NCBI RefSeq assembly: GCF_030362835.1
Contig: NZ_JAUCGQ010000001.1
Coordinates: 1-64,000 of the forward strand
Direction of reading: 5' to 3'
Origin: Cellulomonas alba
GTDB lineage: Bacteria; Actinomycetota; Actinomycetes; Actinomycetales; Cellulomonadaceae
Length of the DNA stretch: 64,000 nt
Made by a program: the position numbers and the translations under genes. How positions within the stretch are numbered: the first letter of the stretch is position 1; each line of letters opens with the position of its first letter. Below the pieces are notes generated by a model, which saw only the letters and a program-made list of their open reading frames with translations, did not search any database and was not told the origin of the DNA. Shown piece by piece: positions 17,225-25,207 of the stretch.

Positions 17225-18409
17225 TCAGTCGTCGAGCCGCACGCCGCGCAGTCGGGCCAGGCGCAGCAGCGCGTCACCGTCGGGCCCGAGCAGCACGGGG
17301 ATCCCGTCGCGCCGGGCGTTCGCCTCCGCACGGACCGACTCGCTCGTCGGCCCCGGGAGGCCGCGCGCCAGCACGTGCTCGGAGAAGGTGAGCTGCCGGA
17401 TGGCGATGCCGCGCACGTGGTCGGGGTACGCCTCCGCGGCCCGCGCATAGATCTCGGGGTCGTGCTGGCCGTCGTCACCCACGAGCAGCCACCGGACGTC
17501 GGGCAGCTCGGCGAACAGCCGCCGCAGCTGCGCGGCCTTGTGCGCGGGCCCGCTGCGGAACCAGCCCGTGTTGGTCGGCCCCCAGTCGGTGAGCAGCAGC
17601 GGGCCCGCGGGGTAGCCGGCGCGGCGCAGGAACCGCCCGATCGCGGGTGCGGCGTTCCACGCGCCGGTCGAGACGTACACGACCGGCGCCTCCGGGTGGT
17701 GGGCGAGCACGGTGTCGTAGAGCCGCGCCATGCCGGGCACCGGCTCGCGCGCGTTCTCGTGCCGGACGAGCACGTTCCACGCGGCGACGAACGGTCGAGG
17801 CAGACGCGTGACCATCACCGTGTCGTCGATGTCGGAGACGATGCCGAGCCGAGCCGCGGGATCGACGACGTGCACGGGAGCGGCGGCGCGCGAGCCGTCG
17901 GCACCGGTCACGAACACGTCGTGCCAGCCGGGCTCCAGGTCGGACTCCAGGACGATGTCGAGGTAGCCGCCGCGGTCGGTCACGACGCGGTGGCGGCGGT
18001 CGCCGACCTGGACCTCGAGCACGGCGCCTGCGACCTGCGCCGTCGCGAACGACCGCCAGCCGCGCAGCGCGCGCGCGGACGTCGAGCCCGCCTGCGCGGC
18101 ACCACCGGCGCCGGGCAGGTCGGCGTCGCGGACGCGCGGGCTCGCGAGCAGCGTCCGGGCCAGCACGCGCACCCAGCCCGGCGCGCCGTAGCCGACGTAC
18201 GGCTCGATCCGGACGGTCCATCCGCGGGCGCGGAGCAGGTTCGCGACGCGCCGGTCGAAGCGGTCTTCGACACGCGCGGCGACGTGCAGCCGGCGCACCG
18301 GCGCCGCGGGGTGGGCCGTCCCCTCGGCGCGAGCCCAGGGCCGGCCCGCACGGAGGACCGGCCCGCCGTCCCGAGGGGCGGCGGGCCGGTCGCCTCCGGG
18401 TCGGGTCAC
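17225..18409 (-). CDS. App1-like phosphatase-domain protein (DUF2183)
   Basis: 394 residues. The C-terminal domain has the HAD-like DxDxT motif IVSDIDDTVMVT (D193-T197), YVSTGAWNAAP and LVGDDGQHDPEIY, as in fungal App1 Mg-dependent phosphatidate phosphatase and its bacterial relatives. An N-terminal beta domain (VQVGDRRHRVVTDRGGYLDI) precedes it. It probably dephosphorylates a phospholipid or related ester. GTG at 18409 overlaps the dps stop (GTGA), so the two genes are coupled. Confidence 0.85.
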   Translation of the reverse strand: MTRPGGDRPAAPRDGGPVLRAGRPWARAEGTAHPAAPVRRLHVAARVEDRFDRRVANLLRARGWTVRIEPYVGYGAPGWVRVLARTLLASPRVRDADLPGAGGAAQAGSTSARALRGWRSFATAQVAGAVLEVQVGDRRHRVVTDRGGYLDIVLESDLEPGWHDVFVTGADGSRAAAPVHVVDPAARLGIVSDIDDTVMVTRLPRPFVAAWNVLVRHENAREPVPGMARLYDTVLAHHPEAPVVYVSTGAWNAAPAIGRFLRRAGYPAGPLLLTDWGPTNTGWFRSGPAHKAAQLRRLFAELPDVRWLLVGDDGQHDPEIYARAAEAYPDHVRGIAIRQLTFSEHVLARGLPGPTSESVRAEANARRDGIPVLLGPDGDALLRLARLRGVRLDD

Positions 18410-18975
18410 GCAGACTCCTTGCGCGCGGCCTTCCGTGCGGCGGACTGCTCGGTCTGTGCGCCCTCGGTGGCGAGCGCGCCGCCGGCCGACTCCAGGTGCG
18501 CGCGCACGAACCAGTGGAAGAGCTCCAGGCCGTGCAGGTGGCCGATGAGCATGTCGTTCGTGACGGGGTCGCTCTCCTCGGTGTCGCCCGCCGCCTTGCG
18601 GTGGTCCGTGATGACTCCGATGTAGACCTCGTCGAGCGCACCGAGGTGCGCGATCGCGCTGTCCCGGCCGATCGCGTAGTCGTCCCACGTGCGGTTCTTG
18701 ACGAGCGCGCCGGGGGTCCCGACCGGTGCGACGCCGAGCGTGGCGATGCGCTCCGCGATCTGGTCGACCATCTCCCGGACCGCGTCGACCTGCGGGTCGA
18801 TCATCTCGTGGACCGCGATGAAGTGCGGGCCCACGACGTTCCAGTGGATGTGTTTGAGTGTCAGGGCGAGGTCGTTGAGAGCGTCGAGGCGCTGCTGGAG
18901 GATCGCGGCCACCTCGGCGCCCACCTCGGGCGTCAGCGATGGGACCGTGTACTTCGGCAGGGAGTTGCGGGCCAT
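18406..18975 (-). CDS. dps: Dps family DNA-protecting ferritin-like protein
   Basis: 189 residues. The ferroxidase signature is present: HIHWNVVGPHFIAVHEMID followed by VDAVREMVDQIAERI, giving the His, Asp and Glu ligands of the inter-subunit iron site. An Ala/Lys/Arg-rich C-terminal tail (SAARKAARKESA) probably aids DNA binding. It stores iron and shields DNA from peroxide in the nucleoid. ATG at 18975 follows AAGGAGC; a longer form from 19005 has no such site. First gene of a two-gene operon with the App1-like protein. Confidence 0.93.
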   Translation of the reverse strand: MARNSLPKYTVPSLTPEVGAEVAAILQQRLDALNDLALTLKHIHWNVVGPHFIAVHEMIDPQVDAVREMVDQIAERIATLGVAPVGTPGALVKNRTWDDYAIGRDSAIAHLGALDEVYIGVITDHRKAAGDTEESDPVTNDMLIGHLHGLELFHWFVRAHLESAGGALATEGAQTEQSAARKAARKESA

Positions 18976-19043
18976 GTGAGCTCCTTCGCAGGGGTGATGG
19001 CTCAACGCTGCCGGACGGAGGGGTCAGCCGCCATCGGAGGGCG

Positions 19044-19922
19044 TCACGCGAACGGGTCGCCGTCGCGCTCGAGGCGTCCGGCGACCTCGTCGGGGGTCAG
19101 CTGCGCGAGTCCCGGGCCGATCTCGTCCCACCAGCGCGGCGCGGCGACATGCGGTGTCTCGCGGCCCCGGAGCGAGTAGGGCGTGATCGTCGTCTTCGCC
19201 GGGTGGTTCTGCGACCAGTCGATCAGCACCTTCCCGCCGCGCAGCTCCTTGCGCATGACGGCGACGACGAGTGCGGGGTGCGCGGCCGCGAGCTCGTACG
19301 CCACGTCGTGCGCGTACTGCCGCACCTCGAGCACGCTGCGCCGACCCGGGAGCGGCGCGTACAGCTGCATGCCCTTGCTGCCCGACGTCACGGGCACGGT
19401 GGTCTCGAGCCCGTCGGCGCGCAGCCGGTCCGCGACGAGGTGCGCGACCTTCGCGCAGGCGTCGAGCCCCGCGGGCGGTCCGGGGTCGAGGTCGACGACG
19501 AGGCGGTCGGGACGGCGCACCGCTCCGCGCGGCCCGACGGTCCACTGCGGCGTGTGCAGCTCGAGCGCGCCCGAGTTCGCCGCCCACATCAGGCCCGCGA
19601 GGTCGTCGATGAACGGGAGGTCGAGCTCGGCGCCCTCGTCCTCGGCGCCGGGCGCGGCTCGCAGCACCCGGTGCCGCAGCCAGTCCGGGGCGCCGCGTGG
19701 CACGTTCTTCTCGAAGAACTTGCCGCCCTCGACGCCGTCGGGCCACCGGATGCGCGTGACCGGACGGTCGCGGAGCTGCGCCAGGAGCGCGGGGGAGACG
19801 CGGACGAGGTAGTCCATGACCTCAGCCTTCGTCGTCCCCGTGGCGGGGAACAGCACCTTGTCGAGGTGTGTGACGCGCACGGGGCGGCCGCCGACGTCGA
19901 CGACCTGTCGCTCGGGGCTCAC
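19044..19922 (-). CDS. ligD: LigD-type primase-polymerase (NHEJ polymerase)
   Basis: 292 residues, a stand-alone polymerase domain. Family features include THLDKVLFPATGTTKAEVMDYLVRV (shown in part), the catalytic metal motif VVDLDPGP (Asp-x-Asp), TSGSKGMQLYAPL and the closing WSQNHPAKTTITPYSLR. It fills gaps and adds nucleotides, often ribonucleotides, at broken ends held by Ku. The GTG at 19922 is the family start. The ligase gene lies 37 bp upstream on the same strand. The phosphoesterase domain of fused LigD is absent here. Confidence 0.93.
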   Translation of the reverse strand: MSPERQVVDVGGRPVRVTHLDKVLFPATGTTKAEVMDYLVRVSPALLAQLRDRPVTRIRWPDGVEGGKFFEKNVPRGAPDWLRHRVLRAAPGAEDEGAELDLPFIDDLAGLMWAANSGALELHTPQWTVGPRGAVRRPDRLVVDLDPGPPAGLDACAKVAHLVADRLRADGLETTVPVTSGSKGMQLYAPLPGRRSVLEVRQYAHDVAYELAAAHPALVVAVMRKELRGGKVLIDWSQNHPAKTTITPYSLRGRETPHVAAPRWWDEIGPGLAQLTPDEVAGRLERDGDPFA

Positions 19923-19959
19923 GCGTCCTCCTGACGTGCGTCGGCGGGTCGGTACGGCG

Positions 19960-20895
19960 TCACGGCTGCTCCCACGGGTCGGCGTCGGTGTCGGTGCGCA
20001 GCCCGCGCACCACGGGCTGGCGGAGGCGACCGGTGGGCGTCCGGCCGAGATAGCGGAGGTCGACGACGAGCTCGGGCTCGGTCCAGTGCGCGCCACGCGC
20101 GTCCGCGGCGGGGACCTGCTCGGTGAAGGGCGGCGCGGCGACCTCGCGCCCGCGCAGCAGCCGCTCGATCTCGCTCGCACGCGCGCCCGTCAGCCCGCTT
20201 CCCGCCGAGCCGAGCAGCCGGAGTTCGCCCGCACCGTCGCGTGCCCCGACGATGAGCGAGCCGAGCCGGCCCGAGCCCGTCGACTCGTCCTTCCACCCCG
20301 CGACGAGCGCGGCGCGCGTGCGGCGGTGCGCGGACTTCACCCAGTCGCCCGACCGGCGTCCCGGCTGGTAGAGCGAGTCGCGGCGCTTGGCCACGACGCC
20401 CTCGAGGCCGTGGTCCGCCGTGGCGCGCCACAGGTCCTCGCCGTCGGTGTAGACGGGGGAGAGCTGCACGTTCTCCGGCAGGTCGAGCCGCTCGAGCGTC
20501 GCGCGGCGCTCGTCGTAGGGGCTGCGGGTCAGGTCGACGCCGTACAGCCGCAGCACGTCGAACACCACGTACGTCACCGGCCGCCGGGCGGCGAGCGCCG
20601 CGGCCCGTCGCGCGTCACGCACGTGCATCCGCTCCGCGAGCGCCGCGAACGAGGGCACGCCGTCCGCCAGCAGCACGATCTCGCCGTCCAGGAGCGCGCC
20701 CTGAACGTCTGCGAGACCGCCCAGCTCGGGGTACGCGACGGTGACGTCACGCTCGTTGCGGCTCCACAGCCGCAGCCGCTCGCCGGTGGTGTCCGCGAGT
20801 GCCCGGACGCCGTCCCACTTGACCTCGTAGGCCCACTCCCGGCCGCGCGGCAGGGCGCCGACCTGCGGTGCAGGGGTGGCGAGCATGGGCTCCAC
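19960..20895 (-). CDS. ATP-dependent DNA ligase (LigD ligase-domain type)
   Basis: 311 residues. The adenylation motif EVKWDGVRAL puts the AMP-accepting Lys at residue 26. Later motifs are LLDGEIVLL, VFDVLRLYG, EGVVAKRRDSLY and WVKSAH, with an OB-fold C-terminus (LVVDLRYLGRTPTGRLRQP). It seals double-strand breaks in end joining with the neighbouring polymerase and Ku. GTG at 20895 or ATG at 20886 may start it; ribosome-binding support is weak for both. Transcribed divergently from ku across 105 bp. Confidence 0.93.
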   Translation of the reverse strand: MEPMLATPAPQVGALPRGREWAYEVKWDGVRALADTTGERLRLWSRNERDVTVAYPELGGLADVQGALLDGEIVLLADGVPSFAALAERMHVRDARRAAALAARRPVTYVVFDVLRLYGVDLTRSPYDERRATLERLDLPENVQLSPVYTDGEDLWRATADHGLEGVVAKRRDSLYQPGRRSGDWVKSAHRRTRAALVAGWKDESTGSGRLGSLIVGARDGAGELRLLGSAGSGLTGARASEIERLLRGREVAAPPFTEQVPAADARGAHWTEPELVVDLRYLGRTPTGRLRQPVVRGLRTDTDADPWEQP

Positions 20896-21000
20896 GGGTC
20901 CATCCTGCCCAGAAGGGGCGGAGAACGAGCGGCGAACGGGCTGCCGTCGTCGCGCCGCGACGTGCAGGTTCACGCCGAACGACGACGGACGAGGGAGAGC

Positions 21001-21996
21001 ATGCGGGCCATCTGGAAGGGTGCAGTCGCCTTCGGGCTCGTCAACGTGCCCGTCAAGCTCTACGCCGCGACGGGCGAGCACGAGGTGACGCTGCACCAGG
21101 TGCACGCCAAGGACGGCGGGCGCATCCGGTACAAGCGCACGTGCAGCCTCGACGGCGAGACGGTCGAGTACGCCGAGATCGCCAAGGGTTACGAGACCGA
21201 CGACGGCGAGCTCGTGGTGCTGACCGACGAGGACCTCGCACGCCTGCCGCTGGCGACCGAGCGCGAGATCGAGGTCCTCGAGTTCGTCCCGGCGGAGCAG
21301 GTCGACCCGATGCTGCTCGGCAAGAGCTACTACCTCGAGCCGGAGAAGACCGCCGCGAAGCCGTACGCGCTGCTGCGCGGCGCGCTCGAGCAGGCAGACC
21401 GGATGGCGGTCGTCAAGGTCGCGCTGCGCCAGCGCGAGTCGATGGCAGTGCTGCGGGTGCGCGACAAGGTGATCGTGCTGCAGACGCTGCTGTGGCCGGA
21501 CGAGGTGCGCGAGGCCGAGTTCCCGATCCTCGACGGCGACGTGTCGGTGCGCCCGCAGGAGCTCGCGATGGCCGCGTCGCTGGTCGACTCGCTCGCGGCT
21601 GACTTCGACCCGTCGCAGTACTCCGACCGCTACGAGGCCGCGCTCGAGTCGCTCATCGAGGAGAAGGTGTCGGCGGGCCACACGCAGGCGGTCCCGGTGC
21701 CGGCCGAGGAGGGCTCCGCGGCGGGCAGCGGCGGCGGCGAGGTCGTCGACCTGCTCGCGGCGCTGCAGCGCAGCGTCGAGAAGGCGCGCACCGCGCGCGG
21801 GGAGTCGGGCGGCGAGGCGGAGACCGCGAGCCCGCCGAAGGGCAAGGCCACCCGGACCGCCGCGAAGGACGCGACGACCGCGGACGACGGCGAGAAGCCG
21901 AAGAAGGCGAAGGCGAATGCGGCGAAGACGGCCGAGGCCGTCGAGCCGGCCGAGCCCGAGACGCCCGCGCCCCGGCGGCGCCGCAAGGCCTCGTGA
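21001..21996 (+). CDS. ku: Ku end-binding protein for non-homologous end joining
   Basis: 331 residues. The ring-forming core is intact: MRAIWKGAVAFGLVNVPVKLY, LHQVHAKDGGRIRYKRTC, SYYLEPEKTAAKPYALLR and RQRESMAVLR. After about residue 240 the C-terminus is a Lys/Ala/Pro-rich low-complexity tail ending in a basic cluster (RRRRKAS), like tails that tune DNA binding in actinobacterial Ku. It encircles broken ends and recruits the ligase and polymerase encoded divergently. ATG at 21001 follows GAGGGAGAGC. Its stop overlaps the PHP gene. Confidence 0.96.
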   Translation: MRAIWKGAVAFGLVNVPVKLYAATGEHEVTLHQVHAKDGGRIRYKRTCSLDGETVEYAEIAKGYETDDGELVVLTDEDLARLPLATEREIEVLEFVPAEQVDPMLLGKSYYLEPEKTAAKPYALLRGALEQADRMAVVKVALRQRESMAVLRVRDKVIVLQTLLWPDEVREAEFPILDGDVSVRPQELAMAASLVDSLAADFDPSQYSDRYEAALESLIEEKVSAGHTQAVPVPAEEGSAAGSGGGEVVDLLAALQRSVEKARTARGESGGEAETASPPKGKATRTAAKDATTADDGEKPKKAKANAAKTAEAVEPAEPETPAPRRRRKAS

Positions 21997-23033
21997 GCCC
22001 GTCGTCAGCGGACCGCCGCGACGCGGCGGTCGCGACCCTGCGTCGCGTCGCTTACCTGCTCGAACGCGCGCAGGCGAGCGCCTACCGGTCGGAGGCGTTC
22101 CGCGCTGCCGCCCGCAGCATCGAGCGCACGGACCCCGACCAGGTGCTCGCGCTGGCGGGCTCGGGGTCGCTCACGGACCTGCCCGCGGTCGGCGAGCGCA
22201 CCGCCGAGGTCGCGGGGCTCGCGCTCCGCGGCGCCGACGTGCCCTACCTGCTCGACCTCGAGGCCCAGGACGCCGCGGACCCGACGCGCGTCCTGGCGCC
22301 CGGAGCGGCGGCGCTACGAGAGCAGGTCCGCGGCGACCTCCACGCGCACACCGAGGCGAGCGACGGCGCGACGCCGATGCAGGAGATGGTGCTCGCGGCC
22401 CTCGAGCTCGGGCACGAGTACCTCGCGATCACGGACCACTCGCCGCGGCTGACGGTCGCGAACGGCCTGTCCGCCCCGCGGCTGCGCGCCCAGCTCGAGC
22501 AGGTGGCGGCGCTGACGCGGGCGGTCGCACCGTTCACGGTCCTGAGCGGCATCGAGTGCGACGTCCTCGAGGACGGGGGGCTCGACCAGGACCCGGACCT
22601 GCTCGACGAGCTCGACGTCGTCGTCGCCTCGGTCCACTCGAAGCTGCGGATGGACCGCGGCTCGATGACGCGCCGCATGCTCGCGGCGATCGCGAACCCG
22701 CGCACCGACGTGCTCGGCCACTGCACCGGCCGCAAGGTGGTCGGCCGCACGCGTCCGCCGAGCGAGTTCGACGCGCAGGCAGTGTTCGAGGCGTGCGCCG
22801 AGCAGGGCGTCGCGGTCGAGATCAACTGCCGGCCGGACCGCCAGGACCCGCCGGACGAGCTCGTGGCCCTCGCGGTCGAGGCCGGCTGCCTGTTCAGCAT
22901 CGACACGGACGCGCACGCGCCGGGTCAGCTCGACTGGGTCTCGGCGGGGTGCGCGCGCGCCGCCGAGCACGGGATCGGCGCCGACCGGATCATCACGACC
23001 TGGCCCGCGGAGCGCCTCCGCGGCCGACGGTGA
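21993..23033 (+). CDS. PHP-domain protein with helix-hairpin-helix-like N-terminus (PolX C-terminal type)
   Basis: 346 residues. The N-terminal part (AAVATLRRVAYLLERAQASAYRSEAFR, shown in part) with LTDLPAVGERTAEVAGLA looks like the DNA polymerase X helical/HhH region without the nucleotidyltransferase. The PHP phosphoesterase domain follows: GDLHAHTEASDGATPM (D115, H117, H119), ITDHSPRL and FSIDTDAHAP. It is a likely metal-dependent phosphoesterase or nuclease. GTG overlaps the ku stop (GTGA), linking it to end processing by context. Confidence 0.88.
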   Translation: MSPSSADRRDAAVATLRRVAYLLERAQASAYRSEAFRAAARSIERTDPDQVLALAGSGSLTDLPAVGERTAEVAGLALRGADVPYLLDLEAQDAADPTRVLAPGAAALREQVRGDLHAHTEASDGATPMQEMVLAALELGHEYLAITDHSPRLTVANGLSAPRLRAQLEQVAALTRAVAPFTVLSGIECDVLEDGGLDQDPDLLDELDVVVASVHSKLRMDRGSMTRRMLAAIANPRTDVLGHCTGRKVVGRTRPPSEFDAQAVFEACAEQGVAVEINCRPDRQDPPDELVALAVEAGCLFSIDTDAHAPGQLDWVSAGCARAAEHGIGADRIITTWPAERLRGRR

Positions 23034-23171
23034 CGCGCGCGACGTCGCCCGTGTGACCGCGGTGGCCAGGAGCGCGGGTTAGGGTTCCGGCGTCGCCGCC
23101 CGGACGCCGAGCGGCGACGGCCCGGTCCGCCGGGTCCGTGTGCGACCAGTCCCAACCAAGGAGCAGTTTCC

Positions 23172-23453
23172 GTGAGCGTGAACCGCAGCGAGCTCGTCCA
23201 GGCCGTCGCCGCCAAGGCCGGTCTGTCCACCGGCGACGCGGACAAGGCCCTCAAGGCGTTCCAGGACGTCGTCCTCGAGAACGTCGCCGCCGGTGAGAAC
23301 GTGGCGATCTCCGGCTTCCTCGCGGTCGGCCGTGCCGAGCGCGCCGCCCGCACGGGCATCAACCCGCAGACCGGCGAGGCCCTGGACATCCCCGCGGGCT
23401 ACCGCGTCAAGCTCAGCGCCGGCAGCGCCCTCAAGCGCGCCGCCCAGGGCTGA
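23172..23453 (+). CDS. HU-family nucleoid-associated protein
   Basis: 93 residues spanning the whole HU fold: NRSELVQAVAAKAGLSTGDADKALKAFQDVV (shown in part), GENVAISGFLAVGRAERAARTGINPQTGE with the DNA-binding arm, and the closing YRVKLSAGSALKRAAQG. It lacks the long Lys/Ala tail of mycobacterial HupB, so it is a short HU. GTG at 23172 sits about 8 bp from GGAGCAG. It is followed at once by a very strong terminator, consistent with an abundant monocistronic transcript. Confidence 0.94.
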   Translation: MSVNRSELVQAVAAKAGLSTGDADKALKAFQDVVLENVAAGENVAISGFLAVGRAERAARTGINPQTGEALDIPAGYRVKLSAGSALKRAAQG

Positions 23454-23460
23454 CGAGCCA

Positions 23461-23500
23461 CGACGGCCCCGCACCCACCTCGGTGGGTGCGGGGCCGTCG
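23461..23500 (+). terminator. Strong intrinsic terminator after the HU gene
   Basis: 17-bp perfect stem (arms 23461-23477 and 23484-23500) with loop CCTCGG, 7 bp past the HU stop. It has no U-tract, as is common for actinobacterial hairpin terminators. Confidence 0.85.
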
Positions 23501-23598
23501 GCGTGTCCGGCGCCCGACGCGGCTAGCATTGGGAACGACTCTCAGGAAGACGTGTCGGCAGCAGCGTCCCGACGGGCGCTCACGAAAGGACGGACGGC

Positions 23599-24003
23599 GT
23601 GGTGGTGGCCCAGCGGCACACGCGGCAACGTGCCGAGATCCTCGAGCTGCTCGACGACGTCGACGAGTTCCGCAGCGCCCAGCAGCTGCACGAGCTCCTG
23701 CGGGCGCGCGGTTCGGGCGTCGGGCTCGCGACCGTGTACCGCGCGGTCCAGTCGCTCTCCGAGAACGGCGACGTCGACGTGCTGCGCACCCCCGACGGCG
23801 AGTCGGTCTACCGCCGCTGCGCCCAGCGAAGCCATCACCACCACCTCGTGTGCCGCAGCTGCGGGCGCACGGTCGAGATCGACGCGGGTCAGGCCGAGGC
23901 GTGGGCCGCGCAGGTCGCGTCGGCGCACGGCTTCGACGACGTCGAGCACACGATCGAGCTGCTCGGGACCTGCGCGGCCTGCCGCGCGGCCGGCCAGGGC
24001 TGA
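23599..24003 (+). CDS. Fur-family metalloregulator (probably Zur-like)
   Basis: 134 residues. A winged-helix domain (QRAEILELLDDVDEFRSAQQLHELL, shown in part; GLATVYRAVQSLSENGDVDV) is followed by the metal-sensing dimerisation domain: SHHHHLVCRSCGRTVEID with a His cluster and the first structural Cys pair, then CAAC near the C-terminus completing a four-Cys zinc site. Zur or Fur cannot be settled by reading alone; its short length and HHHHLVC favour Zur. The start GTG at 23599 lacks a strong site. A weak dyad (TTGGGAACGACTCTCA, about 23528-23543) upstream might be an autoregulatory box. Confidence 0.85.
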   Translation: MVVAQRHTRQRAEILELLDDVDEFRSAQQLHELLRARGSGVGLATVYRAVQSLSENGDVDVLRTPDGESVYRRCAQRSHHHHLVCRSCGRTVEIDAGQAEAWAAQVASAHGFDDVEHTIELLGTCAACRAAGQG

Positions 24004-24021
24004 CGAGGCGCCGGCCCGCGC

Positions 24022-24594
24022 TCAGCCGTCGGCCGCCGGGACGGCTCGCTCGAGCAGCCAGTTCGACCAGCCGGTGAAGTCCGCTCGCCCGACCACCGCG
24101 AACCCCCGGGCCTCGTAGTAGGCGCGCAGCGCGGGGTTCGAGACGCGGCAGTCGAGCCGCACGAGGTCGACGCCCGCCGCCCTGGCCCGTCCCACCGCCC
24201 ACGCGAGCAGCGCGCGCCCGACGCCGTGGCCGGTCAGCCGGCGGTCGACCATCAGCCCGTGGACGTAGAGCGCCACGGCCGGGTCGTCGCCCCAGAAGAA
24301 CGGGTCGGTGTCGACGAGCCGGACGGTCGCCGCGAGACCAAGCGCGTCGCGGACCACCCACCACTCGCCGGCCGCGACCTGCTCGGCGATCCGCTCACGC
24401 GGCAGCGACCCGCGCGGCCACTGCTCGACGCGGCCGGCCATCCAGTCCTCGAGGGACCGCCGCAGCGCGTGGATGCCGTCGACGTCGTCCGACGTCGCGG
24501 GGACCGGCTCGACGCCCCCGGGCGCCGCGGCGAACGACTCCCTGTCGCGGCGCGTCTCGCGGGCCACCGCGGGGTCGGGCTCGCCAGTCGTCAC
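24022..24594 (-). CDS. GNAT-family N-acetyltransferase
   Basis: 190 residues. GNAT motif A is VHGLMVDRRLTGHGVGRALL (acetyl-CoA pyrophosphate loop R/Q-x-x-G-x-G/A), followed by motif B with LDCRVSNPALRAYYEARGF. A disordered 35-residue N-terminal extension precedes it. The protein is cytoplasmic and the acceptor substrate is unpredictable. It is convergent with the Fur-family gene; the 3' ends are 18 bp apart. Confidence 0.85.
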   Translation of the reverse strand: MTTGEPDPAVARETRRDRESFAAAPGGVEPVPATSDDVDGIHALRRSLEDWMAGRVEQWPRGSLPRERIAEQVAAGEWWVVRDALGLAATVRLVDTDPFFWGDDPAVALYVHGLMVDRRLTGHGVGRALLAWAVGRARAAGVDLVRLDCRVSNPALRAYYEARGFAVVGRADFTGWSNWLLERAVPAADG

Positions 24595-24616
24595 GCGGCG
24601 AGGATAGGCGCGGACG

Positions 24617-25126
24617 TCACGGGTGGCGGTGCGCGCGTCGCGCGAGCACGTGCGGGAGCACCCACCAGAGCCCGACCATCACGGCCAGCGCCAGGCCGCC
24701 TGCGACCCACCCCGCGCCGCGCGACACCACGACGTCGAACAGCAGGCTGGCGACGCCCGCCAGCGCGAGCGCGAGCACCACCAGGCCCGCGCGCGCGAGC
24801 CAGCTGCCGGCGGACACCAGCTCGCTCTTGAGCCGCCGCCGGAACAGCGTGCGGTGCAGGCTCACGGGCGTGACGATCAGCGCGACCGCCAGGACGGCGA
24901 GCACCACGAGCGTGAGGTAGAGGCGCGTCTGGTACTGGTCGAGCGTCGCGAACCGCTGCTGGAACGGGATGGTCAGCAGGAAGCCGGTGAGCAGCTGGGC
25001 GCCCGTCTGCGTGACGCGGAGCTCCTGGAGCAGCTCGTCCCAGTTGCGGTCCATGCGCTCCGTGTAGGTCTCGTGCCGGCCGTCGCCGGGGTCCGCGTCC
25101 GTCTCGTCCGAAGCGCGCGCGCCCAC
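24617..25126 (-). CDS. DUF6328-type four-helix membrane protein
   Basis: 169 residues. A charged N-terminus with a conserved RMDRNWDELLQELRVTQTG motif leads into four predicted membrane helices (LLTGFLLTIPF; LYLTLVVLAVLAVALIV; ARAGLVVLALALAGVASLL; VAGGLALAVMVGLWWVLP). The motif is typical of a small actinobacterial integral membrane family of unknown function. GTG at 25126 is taken as the start. It may be co-transcribed with the downstream GNAT gene. Confidence 0.8.
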   Translation of the reverse strand: MGARASDETDADPGDGRHETYTERMDRNWDELLQELRVTQTGAQLLTGFLLTIPFQQRFATLDQYQTRLYLTLVVLAVLAVALIVTPVSLHRTLFRRRLKSELVSAGSWLARAGLVVLALALAGVASLLFDVVVSRGAGWVAGGLALAVMVGLWWVLPHVLARRAHRHP

Positions 25127-25207
25127 GTCCTGCCCTCCCGGTGCCGGTGAGGGCGATCATCCCGCGGCGTGGCCCGGCTGGCTCGCCCAGCGCGAGAGAC
25201 TGTGCCC

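Noticed and set aside
23528-23543. A confident Zur box before the Fur-family gene
   Set aside because: The dyad TTGGGAACGACTCTCA is too imperfect to call; kept only as a remark in the gene entry.
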